From contig NZ_CP060780.1 of NCBI RefSeq assembly GCF_014489495.1, positions 1,375,001 through 1,439,000 on the forward strand: 64,000 nucleotides of DNA. Direction: 5' to 3'. The position numbers and the translations under genes are program-made. Position 1 is the first letter of the stretch. Each line of letters begins with the position of its first letter. This DNA is from Sphingomonas daechungensis. Its GTDB lineage: Bacteria > Pseudomonadota > Alphaproteobacteria > Sphingomonadales > Sphingomonadaceae. Under the pieces are notes generated by a model. The model did no database searches. It worked only from the letters and a program-made list of their open reading frames with translations, and was not told the origin of the DNA. Shown in pieces: positions 38,878 to 48,499 of the stretch.

Positions 38878-40410
38878 ATGAGTGAGGGACCTCAGCGCCG
38901 GATCGTCGTCGTAGGCGGCGGCACGGCCGGGTGGATGACGGCTGCGGCGCTTGCGCGTTTTTGCGTTCCGCAATTTTCAGTGACGCTGGTCGAATCCGAC
39001 GAGATCGGCACTGTCGGCGTCGGCGAAGCCACGATTCCGCACATCGTCCTGTTCAATGAGGCGCTGGGCATCGATGAGGCCGAGTTCCTCGCTGCGACGG
39101 GCGCGACGTACAAGCTAGGCATCGCCTTTGAAGGTTGGGGCGCGAGCGACCAGGCCTATGTGCACGCATTCGGTCAGGTCGGACGCGGCATCGGCCTGCT
39201 CCCGTTCCATCATTACTGGCTGAGAGCCCGGTCACTCGGGTTCGCCAAGCCGTTCGGTCATTATCTCCTCAACACCATCATCCTTGCCGGGGATCGCTTC
39301 GCGCACATCAGGCGCGAGCCAGGCAACCCGCTGCCGCCCGTGCCATACGCCTTCCATTTCGATGCCTCGCTCTATGCCCGCTTCTTGCGTGGTTATGCCG
39401 AGCAGCGCGGCATCACCCGCCAGGAGGGGCGGATCGTTGCCGTCAACCGGCATCCAACCAGCGGCGACATCAGCTCGGTGACTCTCGCGAACGGCGCGCA
39501 GATCGAAGGCGATTTGTTCGTCGATTGCTCTGGCTTCCGGGGTTTGCTGATCGAGCAGGAACTGGAAGCGGGATTCGACGACTGGACCCAATGGCTCCCA
39601 TGCGATCGGGCAACAGCGGTCCCCTGCAGCAGTGTTCAGCCGGTCACGCCCTACACCAGGGCGATCGCTCGCAAGGCAGGATGGCAATGGCGGATTCCAT
39701 TGCAGCACCGGATCGGAAATGGCCACGTACACTGTTCGCGCCACATCAGCGAAGATGAGGCGACTGCGATCCTCTTGTCCAATCTCGACGGAGAGCCAAT
39801 GGCCGAGCCGCGCACCTTGCGGTTCACGACCGGGCGCCGGCGCAAGGCATGGGTCCGAAACGTCGTCGCCATCGGTTTGTCTTCAGGCTTCATCGAGCCG
39901 CTGGAGTCCACCAGCATCCATCTTATCCAGACGGGAGTGAACCGCCTTCTGGAACTGCTTCCGGCCGGCGAGATCAGTGAGACCGCGAGGGACAGCTTCA
40001 ACGCGCGCTCCGCGTTCGAGATGGAGCGGCTGCGTGACTTCGTCATCCTCCATTACCATGCCAACGGACGCCAGGACGAACCGTTCTGGGACGAGCTTCG
40101 GACCATGGAGCTCCCTCAAAGCCTGCGGCAAAGGATCGACCTGTTCCGTCAGTCTGGCGGGGTCTTTCCCAGTCTCGACGAGCTGTTCGATCTTCGCGGT
40201 TGGGTTCAGGTGATGATCGGTCAGGGCATCATTCCCGAGCGTTGGCATCCGCTGGCCAATCAGATCGAGGAAGAGAAGCTTCGCCAGTTCCTCGAAATGA
40301 CCGAACAAGCCTACATCCGCGAGGCCGAGGGACTGCCGGATCATGGCGCCTATGTGTCAAGATTCGCGCCTATGGCATCCAATGAAATTCCTGCAGGAGC
40401 AAACGCGTGA
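38878..40410 (+). CDS. Tryptophan-halogenase-like flavoprotein
   Basis: A 510-residue flavin-dependent halogenase-family protein without a signal peptide. FAD binding is shown by VVGGGTAGWMTAAAL and GEATIP. The position of the catalytic Lys is occupied in GATYKLGIAFEGW. DCSGFRGLLIEQ and the halogenase-type WQWRIPLQHRIGNG are present, as is SSGFIEPLESTSIHLIQ. Such genes are repeatedly found next to TonB receptors in sphingomonads, Caulobacter and Xanthomonas. Whether they halogenate anything in that setting is unknown. Its stop overlaps the GTG of the GH13 gene (GTGA), so it is firmly in the maltodextrin operon. Confidence 0.88.
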   Translation: MSEGPQRRIVVVGGGTAGWMTAAALARFCVPQFSVTLVESDEIGTVGVGEATIPHIVLFNEALGIDEAEFLAATGATYKLGIAFEGWGASDQAYVHAFGQVGRGIGLLPFHHYWLRARSLGFAKPFGHYLLNTIILAGDRFAHIRREPGNPLPPVPYAFHFDASLYARFLRGYAEQRGITRQEGRIVAVNRHPTSGDISSVTLANGAQIEGDLFVDCSGFRGLLIEQELEAGFDDWTQWLPCDRATAVPCSSVQPVTPYTRAIARKAGWQWRIPLQHRIGNGHVHCSRHISEDEATAILLSNLDGEPMAEPRTLRFTTGRRRKAWVRNVVAIGLSSGFIEPLESTSIHLIQTGVNRLLELLPAGEISETARDSFNARSAFEMERLRDFVILHYHANGRQDEPFWDELRTMELPQSLRQRIDLFRQSGGVFPSLDELFDLRGWVQVMIGQGIIPERWHPLANQIEEEKLRQFLEMTEQAYIREAEGLPDHGAYVSRFAPMASNEIPAGANA

Positions 40411-42193
40411 AGAGGAGTTTGTTGCTTCTATGCTTCGGAATCGCCGGGCTTTGCGGCGGCCAGGCCCAAGCCCAGACATATCGTGACCGCTTGCCAGAGG
40501 ACGAGGTCATCTACTTCGTCCTTCCCGATCGGTTCGAGAACGGTGACACGACCAATGACAAAGGCGGTCTCAAGGGCGATCGCCTGGCGACAGGTTTCGA
40601 TCCGGCCCACAAGGGCTTCTTCCACGGGGTGATCTCAAGGGGCTGATCAAGCGGCTCGATTACATTCAGGGGCTCGGGGCAACCGCGGTCTGGGTTGCGC
40701 CCATCTTTCAGAACAAGCCGGTCCAAGGCCCACCGGGGCAGGAAAGCGCCGCTTACCACGGCTATTGGATCACTGATTTCACGCGGGTGGATTCTCATCT
40801 TGGCAGCAACGCCGACTTCAAGGCGCTGGTCGACGCAGTCCATGCGCGCGGGATGAAATTCTACATGGACATCGTCGTGAATCACACGGCCGACGTCCTG
40901 TATCCGGCCGAGTGCGCGGGGCAGGGGCAATGCCCGTATCGAAGTATCGCTGATTATCCCTACCAGCGGCGCGGCGGCATCGCTGGCGCAGCGATCAACT
41001 CGGGCTTCGACGGGATCAACTTCGATGCCCTGAAGGATCCGAACTACGCCTACACGGTCCAGGTGAAACCGGCGGAGAAGGACATCAAGGTTCCCGCCTG
41101 GCTGAACGACCCCATCTATTATCACAATCGTGGGGACACGACGTTCAGGGGCGAGTCCAGCCAAATGGGCGACTTCGTCGGTCTCGACGATGTCTTCACC
41201 GAGCACCCGCGCGTCATCGATGGCATGATCGAGATCTACGGCGCCTGGATCGACAAATATGGCGTCGACGGATTCCGCATCGATACGGCGCAGCACGTCA
41301 ATCCGGAATTCTGGCAGAAGTTCGTGCCGGCGATGCTCGAGCGCGCAAAGGCGCGAGGCATTCCGAACTTCCACATCTTCGGCGAAGTCGCGACGAGCGA
41401 AATGGACCCGGCTCATACCGCAGTGAACACGCGCGTGGACAGGTTGCCGAGCGTCCTCGATTTCCCGTTCGCGCGTGCCGTCGTCGATACGGTTGCAGGC
41501 AAGGCCGGAACCGACGAACTCGCCAGGCTATTCCGGGGCGACGCGCTCTACGAAGGCGGGCCTTCGGCAGCGCTGCAGCTGCCGACGTTCCTTGGCAATC
41601 ACGACGCCGGCCGGTTTCCGATGCTGCTCAAGATGTTTGGATACCAGGGCAGTGACGATGAGCTTCTGAAGCGCTCCATGCTCGGCCATGCGATGCTGCT
41701 GACCCTGCGCGGCGTTCCGACCATCTACTCAGGCGACGAGCAAGGGTTCGTCGGGAAGGGTGGCGACCAGGATGCTCGGCAGGACCTGTTTGCCTCCAAG
41801 GTGACGACCTACAACGAGGGTAAGCTTCTTGGCACGGCCGCGACGACTGCGCAGGTGAACTTCAATACCGATCACCCGATTTACCGAGAGATCGCGACAC
41901 TCTCGCGCATCCGGACCAGCAACGCCGCGCTGACCCGGGGGCTGCAGACGATCCGTTATGCGCAAGAGAAGCCAGGGCTGTTTGCCGTGTCCAGGTTCGA
42001 TCCGGCCTCCGGCCGCGAGATGCTGCTTCTGTTCAATACATCGAACGAGCCCGTGGAGCAGAATGTTCGCGTCGAAACCCGGTCGGCGGAGTTCGAAACA
42101 CTGGCCGGAACATGCGCTCCCAAGGCATCCGCGCCCGGAAGCGTTCGCGTGACCCTGCCTGCACTCGGCTATGCGGTGTGCAATGCTCGCTGA
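40407..42193 (+). CDS. Secreted GH13 alpha-amylase/cyclomaltodextrinase-type enzyme (one frameshift)
   Basis: About 595 residues with a signal peptide (KRSLLLLCFGIAGLCGGQAQA). The GH13 regions are DIVVNHTAD (I), GFRIDTAQHV with the nucleophile Asp (II), FGEVATSE with the acid/base Glu (III) and FLGNHDAGRF with the third Asp (IV). It probably cuts maltodextrins in the periplasm. One G is missing near 40630 (FHGGDLKGLIKRL restored). The GTG start overlaps the halogenase-like stop by four bases. The C-terminal domain is a small beta-sandwich ending GYAVCNAR, overlapping the next gene. Confidence 0.92.
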
Positions 42194-43789
42194 CGAGGCG
42201 CGTACCGAAAATCGGGTTGCAACGTCGCAGCCGTGGTGGCGCGGCGCCGCGATCTATCAAATCTATCCGCGCAGCTTCGCGGATTCGAACGGTGACGGTG
42301 TCGGCGACCTGCCGGGCATCGCGGCCAAGCTCGACTATGTTCGCGATCTCGGCGTCGATGCGATTTGGCTGTCGCCCTTCTTCACCTCGCCGATGCGCGA
42401 CTTCGGATATGACGTTGCCGACTATTGCGATGTCGATCCGGTGTTCGGGACTCTTGAGGACTTCGACGATGTCGTCGAGCGGGCGCATTCGCTTGGCCTG
42501 AAGGTCATCATCGACCAGGTCTATTCGCATACGTCCGACCAGCACGGCTGGTTCAAGGAAAGCCGGTCGAGCCGCGAGAATCCGAAGTCCGACTGGTACG
42601 TCTGGGCCAACGCTAAGCCCGACGGTTCGCCTCCGAGCAACTGGCAGTCGGTGTTCGGCGGGCCGGCGTGGACCTGGGACGGTCGCCGCGGTCAGTATTA
42701 CCTGCACAATTTCCTGACCGAGCAACCGGACCTGAACCTGCACAACCCGGCGGTGCAGGATGCCATTCTCGATGCCGCGCGTTTCTGGCTCGATCGAGGG
42801 GTCGACGGCTTCCGCATCGACGCAATCAATTTCGCGATGCACGATCCCGAGCTACGCGATAACCCGCCAGCGCCGAACGGCACGAAGCGGACGCGGTCGT
42901 TCGATTTCCAGCAGCACCTCTACAACCAGTCTCACCCGGACATCGTGGGCTTTCTCGAGCGCTTGCGCCGGCTGACCGATGGATACGGTGACCGCTTCAC
43001 GCTTGCTGAAGTTGGCGGCGATCACGCATTGTCGGAAATGCGCGCATTCACAGAAGGCGATGCGCGTCTGAACAGCGCTTACGGCTTCGACTTTCTCTAT
43101 GCCGAAGCGTTGACCCCCGAACTCGTCGCGCACGTCGCCCGGGACTGGCCGGAGGGCGCGGGCTGGCCAAGCTGGGCCTTCGAAAATCACGATGCTCCGC
43201 GCGCCATCTCACGCTGGGCAACGGACGAAAACCGCGACCAGATCGCCCGCTTGAAGATGCTGCTCCTCGCGACGCTGCGCGGATCGATCATCCTGTACCA
43301 GGGTGAAGAGCTGGGACTGCCGCAGGTCGACGTCCCGTTCGAACGGCTTCAGGATCCGGAAGCCATTGCCAACTGGCCGAACACGCTTAGCCGCGACGGC
43401 GCGCGGACACCGATGCCCTGGACGTCGAACGCACCGCAGCTCGGCTTCTCGACGGGTGAGTCTTGGCTTCCAGTGGGCGATGCACATCGTGAGCTGGCCG
43501 TCGATCGGCAGGAATCGAACAGGGGATCGCTTCTTCAATTCACCCGCGACTGCCTGAAGCTCCGCCATTCCCATCCGGCGCTGCGCCATGGGTCGATGAA
43601 GATACTGCGGGCGGACGAGCAACTGCTTGTATTCGAGCGAGCGAAGAATGGTTCGCATATCCGCTGCACTTTCAACTTGTCTGAAAAGGAATTGAGCCAC
43701 GCTTCCGCCGGCAAGGGGATTGCGCTCGCTGGCCATCTCGACGCCGGAACCCTTGGTGCTTACTCGGGGTGGTCGAGGAGATTTCATGA
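42183..43789 (+). CDS. aglA: Cytoplasmic GH13 alpha-glucosidase (one frameshift near the end)
   Basis: About 535 residues, no signal peptide. WWRGAAIYQIYPRSFADSNGDGVGDL is split across residues about 18-43; the catalytic set is GFRIDAINF (Asp), LAEVGGD (Glu) and FENHDAPR (Asp), and IILYQGEELGLPQ follows. This is the alpha-glucosidase/oligo-1,6-glucosidase group, releasing glucose from imported maltose or isomaltose. One G is missing in GGGG near 43770, and the repaired protein ends SGVVEEIS with TGA overlapping the GH97 ATG. The ATG at 42183 overlaps the previous gene by 11 bases; an ATG at 42171 is possible. Confidence 0.92.
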
Positions 43790-45861
43790 CCCTGTTCCGT
43801 CTGGCTTTTGCGTTCCTTCTCTGCCTCATCGCCATTCCAGCCGCCGCTCAGGACGTGGCCCAGGCCGCGTCAGGTTCAAAGATCGTCGCCAGTGCGACGT
43901 CTCCGTCCAAAGTCCTGCAGGTCGACGTGACGCTGAGCCCGGAGGGCCGCGTCGGCTATGTAATTTCGCGGTCGGGCAAGCCGGTGATTTCCGACAGCCG
44001 GCTCGGCTTTCTCTTCACCGATGCACCCGAGATGCTGCGCAACTTCGTGTTTGCAGGGCAGTCGTCGCGAAGCTTCGACGAGACTTGGGAGCAGCCGTGG
44101 GGCGAGTACCGGACGATCCGCAATCGCTACAACGAACTCACAGTCAGCTTCGATGAGAAGAACTGGGACAAGCGGCGCATGAGTGTCGTGTTCCGGGTCT
44201 TCGACGACGGCGTCGGCTTCCGTTACGCACTCCCGCAACAGGCGAAGCTCACTCGCGCGAACATCGCCGAGGAGCTCACCGAGTTTACCATCGCCGAGCC
44301 GGGCGAGGCCTGGTGGGATCCCGCGTTCGAATGGAACCGCGAGGAATATGTCTACAACCGAACGCCGATCGAGCAGATCGGTACGGCGCAGACCCCGTTG
44401 ACGATCCGCACTGCGAGCGGGCTGCACTTGTCGTTCCACGAAGCCGCGCTGGTCGACTATTCGGCGATGAACCTGCGCCGCGTTGGCGGCCGTACGCTGA
44501 AAGCGGTGCTGACGCCGTCCTCGATGGGTCCAAAGGTCAGCCGCGACACGCCGCTTGCGACGCCTTGGCGGGTGATCTTGATCGCACCCGACGCTCCGTC
44601 GCTTTATCGCTCCGCGCAGATCATCCTGAACCTCAACGAGCCCAACAAGATCGGCGATGTCAGCTGGTTCAAGCCCGAGAAGTATGTCGGCATCTGGTGG
44701 GACATGCATCTCGACCGGAAGACCTGGGAGTCCGGTCCCAAGCACGGCGCGACGACCGAATATACGAAGCGCATGATCGACTTCGCCGTCAAGAATGGCT
44801 TCGGCGGCGTCCTCGTCGAAGGATGGAACAAGGGGTGGGACAAGAACGGCGACTATGAATGGTTCGCCAACGGGTCGGAATTCAGCTTCACCGAGGCCTA
44901 CCCCGATTTCGATATCGAAGAGCTGGCGCGATACGCGAAGTCGAAGGGCGTCGGTCTGATCGGTCACCATGAAACCGCCGGCAATATCGTGAATTACGAG
45001 AAGCAACTCGGGCCGGCGCTCGACCTCTACCAGCGCCTCGGCATTCACGCGGTGAAGACCGGCTACGTCGCCGATGCGGGCGGCATCCAGGCGCTTGGGC
45101 CCGACGGCAAGACCCACTTCGAATGGCACGAAGGCCAGACGATGGTGAACCATCACCTGAAGGTCGTCACCGAAGCCGCCAAGCGGCAGATCGCCGTCAA
45201 TCCGCACGAGCCGGTCAAGGACACCGGCCTTCGCCGTACCTATCCCAATTGGGTCTCCCGCGAGGGCCAGCGCGGCATGGAATACAACGCCTGGGGCGAG
45301 CCCAAGAACCCGCCGGAGCATGAGGCGAACCTGGTGTTCACGCGGCTGATCGGCGGACCGATGGATTTCACGCCGGGCGTGCTGAGCCTGACCGGCAAGA
45401 ACAACACGCCGATCCTCTCGACGCTGGCGAAGCAGCTGGCACTGTATGTGGTGATCTACTCACCGATCCAGATGGCGCCGGACCTCATTGAGAATTACGA
45501 GGCCAATCCAAAGACCTTCAAGTTCATCAAGGACGTCGCTGTCGACTGGGACGACACGCGGATGCTTGCAGGCGAGGTCGGGGATCTCGCCGTGTTCGCC
45601 CGCAAGGCGCGGGGCTCGGACATGTGGTTCATCGGAGCGGTCGGCGATGAGCAGGAACGCCGCTTCGACGTTGCGCTCGATTTCCTGAAGCCAGGCAAGA
45701 CGTACCGCGCGGAAATCTACCGCGACGGTGACGATGCCGATTATCGAACGAACCAGCGTTCGATCGCGATCGAACAAAGAATTGTCACAGCCAAGGATCG
45801 CATGGCACTGCGGCTCGCCCCGGGCGGCGGCGCGGCAGTCCGGTTCGTCCCGCTCCGCTGA
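43786..45861 (+). CDS. GH97 alpha-glucosidase (SusB-like)
   Basis: A 691-residue secreted enzyme (signal peptide MTLFRLAFAFLLCLIAIPAAAQ) of glycoside hydrolase family 97. The N-terminal beta-sandwich is followed by a TIM barrel: KYVGIWWDMHL, GFGGVLVEGWNKGWD, LIGHHETAGN, PHEPVKDTGLRRTYPN and SREGQRGMEYNAWG. Glutamates at HHET, HEPV and REG positions fit the inverting, SusB-like subgroup (Glu-based) rather than the retaining alpha-galactosidase-like one. It should release glucose from maltodextrins in the periplasm. ATGA overlap with aglA, and a TGATG overlap with the esterase. Intact in this assembly. Confidence 0.92.
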   Translation: MTLFRLAFAFLLCLIAIPAAAQDVAQAASGSKIVASATSPSKVLQVDVTLSPEGRVGYVISRSGKPVISDSRLGFLFTDAPEMLRNFVFAGQSSRSFDETWEQPWGEYRTIRNRYNELTVSFDEKNWDKRRMSVVFRVFDDGVGFRYALPQQAKLTRANIAEELTEFTIAEPGEAWWDPAFEWNREEYVYNRTPIEQIGTAQTPLTIRTASGLHLSFHEAALVDYSAMNLRRVGGRTLKAVLTPSSMGPKVSRDTPLATPWRVILIAPDAPSLYRSAQIILNLNEPNKIGDVSWFKPEKYVGIWWDMHLDRKTWESGPKHGATTEYTKRMIDFAVKNGFGGVLVEGWNKGWDKNGDYEWFANGSEFSFTEAYPDFDIEELARYAKSKGVGLIGHHETAGNIVNYEKQLGPALDLYQRLGIHAVKTGYVADAGGIQALGPDGKTHFEWHEGQTMVNHHLKVVTEAAKRQIAVNPHEPVKDTGLRRTYPNWVSREGQRGMEYNAWGEPKNPPEHEANLVFTRLIGGPMDFTPGVLSLTGKNNTPILSTLAKQLALYVVIYSPIQMAPDLIENYEANPKTFKFIKDVAVDWDDTRMLAGEVGDLAVFARKARGSDMWFIGAVGDEQERRFDVALDFLKPGKTYRAEIYRDGDDADYRTNQRSIAIEQRIVTAKDRMALRLAPGGGAAVRFVPLR

Positions 45862-46784
45862 TGCTCCGCGTTCTTGCCACGGCATTGCTATTGCTGGTTA
45901 GCGCGCCGGCGATCGCGAAGGTCGGTGCAGGGACTCTCGTCGAACTGGGCAGCGTTCAATCCCGATATTCCGACCCTCGCCGAGTCACCGTCTGGCTGCC
46001 AGACAGCTACCGTCCGAACGGCCCCCGCCATGCTGTGCTCTACATGCACGACGGTCAGAACCTGTTTGATCCGGAAACCGGCTACGGCGGTTCGGAGTGG
46101 AAGGTTGACGAGGTTCTCGATCGCCTGATCCGGGAGAAGAAGGTTCGCCCGACCATCGTCGTCGCCATCTGGAACACGCCGAAGAGGCTGCGCGAATATG
46201 TGCCGTCCAAAGCGTTCGGACGCCTGCCGGCGCAATATATGGACCGGGTTCGCGGCCTCTACGGCGGGGATCCTCTGTCGGACGGCTACCTGCGATTCAT
46301 CGTCCAGGAGTTGAAGCCGGCGATCGACAAGAGATTCCGCGTGAAGACCGACCGCGTGAATACGGCGATCATGGGGTCGTCGATGGGAGGGCTGATCTCG
46401 CTCTACGCGATCGACGAGTATCCCAAGGTGTTCGGCGGAGCTGGAATGCTGTCCACGCACTGGCCGCTGTTCCTGCCCGCCGATGGCGGCAAGTCGATCA
46501 GCGATGACGAGTATGAGATCGTCTCGTCAGCCTTCGAAGGCTATCTCGCGGCCGCTTTGCCGAACCCGAATACGCATAGGCTGTACTTCGACCATGGCAG
46601 CGAAACGCTCGATGCCATTTATGCGCGCTATCAGAAGCGCATCGATGCAGTCGTCGCCAAGCGCGGCTACCGGCGTGACCGCAACTGGATCAGCAGGAAC
46701 TTTCCCGGCCAGGCGCACAACGAGGCCAGCTGGGCATCCCGCGTGGAGATTCCTCTCCAGTTCCTTTTGCCAGCGGAGAAATGA
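45861..46784 (+). CDS. Secreted esterase-D/enterochelin-esterase-like hydrolase
   Basis: A 307-residue alpha/beta hydrolase of the putative esterase family (PF00756) with a signal peptide (MLRVLATALLLLVSAPAIA). The nucleophile elbow is GSSMGGL; the acid and His are probably in FDHGSETLD and GQAHNEASW. HAVLYMHDGQNLFD and VVAIWNTPKRLREY are typical. Members cleave acyl or feruloyl esters or act as carbohydrate-active esterases. As the last gene of the maltodextrin operon it may remove ester groups from sugars; that is inference. Confidence 0.8.
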   Translation: MLRVLATALLLLVSAPAIAKVGAGTLVELGSVQSRYSDPRRVTVWLPDSYRPNGPRHAVLYMHDGQNLFDPETGYGGSEWKVDEVLDRLIREKKVRPTIVVAIWNTPKRLREYVPSKAFGRLPAQYMDRVRGLYGGDPLSDGYLRFIVQELKPAIDKRFRVKTDRVNTAIMGSSMGGLISLYAIDEYPKVFGGAGMLSTHWPLFLPADGGKSISDDEYEIVSSAFEGYLAAALPNPNTHRLYFDHGSETLDAIYARYQKRIDAVVAKRGYRRDRNWISRNFPGQAHNEASWASRVEIPLQFLLPAEK

Positions 46785-46788
46785 AGGC

Positions 46789-46864
46789 TGGTGCCGCTTG
46801 GGGGACTCGAACCCACGACCCCATCATTACGAATGATGTGCTCTACCAGCTGAGCTAAAGCGGC
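46789..46864 (-). tRNA. tRNA-Thr(CGT)
   Basis: A 76-base tRNA with encoded CCA. On the minus strand the acceptor stem GCCGCTT pairs with AAGCGGC. The D-arm is TAGCTCAGCTGGTAGAGC. The anticodon stem CATCA/TGATG encloses TTCGTAA, giving anticodon CGT (codon ACG, threonine). The T-arm is GTGGGTTCGAGTCCCC. Discriminator A precedes CCA. It lies five bases beyond the esterase stop, on the opposite strand. Confidence 0.95.
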
Positions 46865-47040
46865 ATGCCGTCTCGTCAGGCCGAACCCGGCCTCGGAAGC
46901 GGCGCTCGCCCTAACAGCGCGTTCCGAGCGCGGCAAGCCCGAAGCGCCCGGCGCTTACCTGAACAGATAGGGTTAACGTTTTCTTCAAGCTTCACCCGCA
47001 TTTTCCGCCTTGCCGAATTGTGGGGAGTAGGCCGAGGGGC

Positions 47041-48396
47041 ATGGACAGTTATCGCGAGCATCCGAGCGACTTCGACACTTCGTCGATGTCCGAGGACTCA
47101 TCGTCCGATCAGGCGAACGTCGACATCGGTTCCGATGAGCGGCGGATGCACGTCCGCGCTTACAACTACTGGGTCTCCCTGCTCGACGGCCGTGACTATC
47201 CTTCCATCGAGGACCTCGAGCCGGGCGAAGTCAGCGACTTTGCCGCCAATAGCGTCCTCCTCGATTTCACCGCTGGCCGCGACAACCCGGCGACTCCCTA
47301 CATTGGCGCTGCCGTGCGCGAGGAGTGCGGGCTTGGCGAGGGCATCCAATCGATCTCTGAGGTTCCCAGCCGCTCCCTGCTGTCGCGCCTGACCGATCAT
47401 TACCTTCAGATCATCGCCAACCGCGCGCCGATCGGCTTCGAGGCCGAGTTCGTGAACCAGCGCGAGGAGCCGATTTGCTATCGCGGCATCTTGATGCCGT
47501 TTTCATCCGACGGCGACACGATCGACTTCATCTACGGCGTCATCAACTGGAAGCGCGCTGCAATCGCGTTGGACAAGCAGCCGATCGCAGCCGCCGTTGC
47601 AGCGAACGACTTCGACCTGGAAGAGGACGACGAGCTCCTCCTCGAAGAAGCTGTCGAGAGCGACGAAGAGCTGGTTCTCGAAGAGACTTATAGTCCGGGC
47701 GAGGAGCCTGCTCCGGAGGCGCCGACCGGCCGAATCCATTTCGCCTGGGAAGACGGCCCGCTCCATGATCCGGATTCGGACGAGGACATGCCGGAGATCG
47801 TCCTCGACGAAAATGCAGGGCTGGCCGATCGCCTGTGGGCCGCGCGCGAGACCGCCGATGCGGTTAAGGCCGCGGACGGCCGCAGCCGCTCCGCGCTCTA
47901 TCAGGCGCTGTCGAAGGCCTACGACTTTGCCCTGGCTGCCGAGCGCGAACCGGACGACTATGCCGAGCTGCTGGAGGAATCCGGCATGAAGGCGCAGGCG
48001 CGGGCGCCGATGACGCCGATCGTGAAGCTCGTCTTCGGAATCGACTACGACAAGGCGCGTCTGACGGAGTTCGCCGCAGCCCTGGCCTACGGCCGCCGGC
48101 AGGACGTCGAGCAGGGAGGCTTCCTCAAGTTCATTGAGAGCCAGGTCGGCGGCCTCAAGGCCCTCGTTGCCGCCGAACGCCAGGCGAAGCGTCCGGAGCC
48201 GAAAGTGGACACCAGGTCCGAAGCGGCGAAAGCGAAGCTTCGCGAAGCCACTCCGATTGCGCTCGAGACCGTCGCGTCCGAATCCGAGTTCGCACTGGTG
48301 CTCACCCGTCGCCGCGTCGATGGCGGCGTCGATCCGGTGGCGTTGGTCGACGACGAAGCGATGGTCGAAAAGGCCATTCGCCGCGCCGGCCTCTGA
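47041..48396 (+). CDS. PAS-domain protein with acidic linker
   Basis: A 451-residue protein. Residues about 40-175 match the PAS_5-type domain of alphaproteobacteria: RAYNYWVSLLDGRDYPSIEDLEP (spread over 46-68), VREECG, PSRSLLSRLTDHYLQ and FIYGVINWKR. A strongly acidic, Glu/Asp-rich linker (about 190-260) follows, then a helical C-terminal part with DKARLTEFAAALAYGRRQ and VLTRRRVDGG. There is no kinase, GGDEF or DNA-binding domain, so the output is unknown. The ATG at 47041 follows a GGAGTAGG-like site; the frame is open seven codons upstream. NAD-glutamate dehydrogenase follows 103 bases later. Confidence 0.75.
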   Translation: MDSYREHPSDFDTSSMSEDSSSDQANVDIGSDERRMHVRAYNYWVSLLDGRDYPSIEDLEPGEVSDFAANSVLLDFTAGRDNPATPYIGAAVREECGLGEGIQSISEVPSRSLLSRLTDHYLQIIANRAPIGFEAEFVNQREEPICYRGILMPFSSDGDTIDFIYGVINWKRAAIALDKQPIAAAVAANDFDLEEDDELLLEEAVESDEELVLEETYSPGEEPAPEAPTGRIHFAWEDGPLHDPDSDEDMPEIVLDENAGLADRLWAARETADAVKAADGRSRSALYQALSKAYDFALAAEREPDDYAELLEESGMKAQARAPMTPIVKLVFGIDYDKARLTEFAAALAYGRRQDVEQGGFLKFIESQVGGLKALVAAERQAKRPEPKVDTRSEAAKAKLREATPIALETVASESEFALVLTRRRVDGGVDPVALVDDEAMVEKAIRRAGL

Positions 48397-48499
48397 TTTT
48401 CCAGACTTAGTTCAAGATCAGGACCAGCCGGGGTTGTCCCCTTGGAAGGGCAGGTCTATAGGCCGCGAGCATCGCACGTCTGCGGAGCCAACCGATTTC

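Noticed and set aside
48134..48499. Upstream extension of the glutamate dehydrogenase frame
   Set aside because: It overlaps the PAS gene in another frame. The ATG at 48500 has a GGAG site and a family-like N-terminus.
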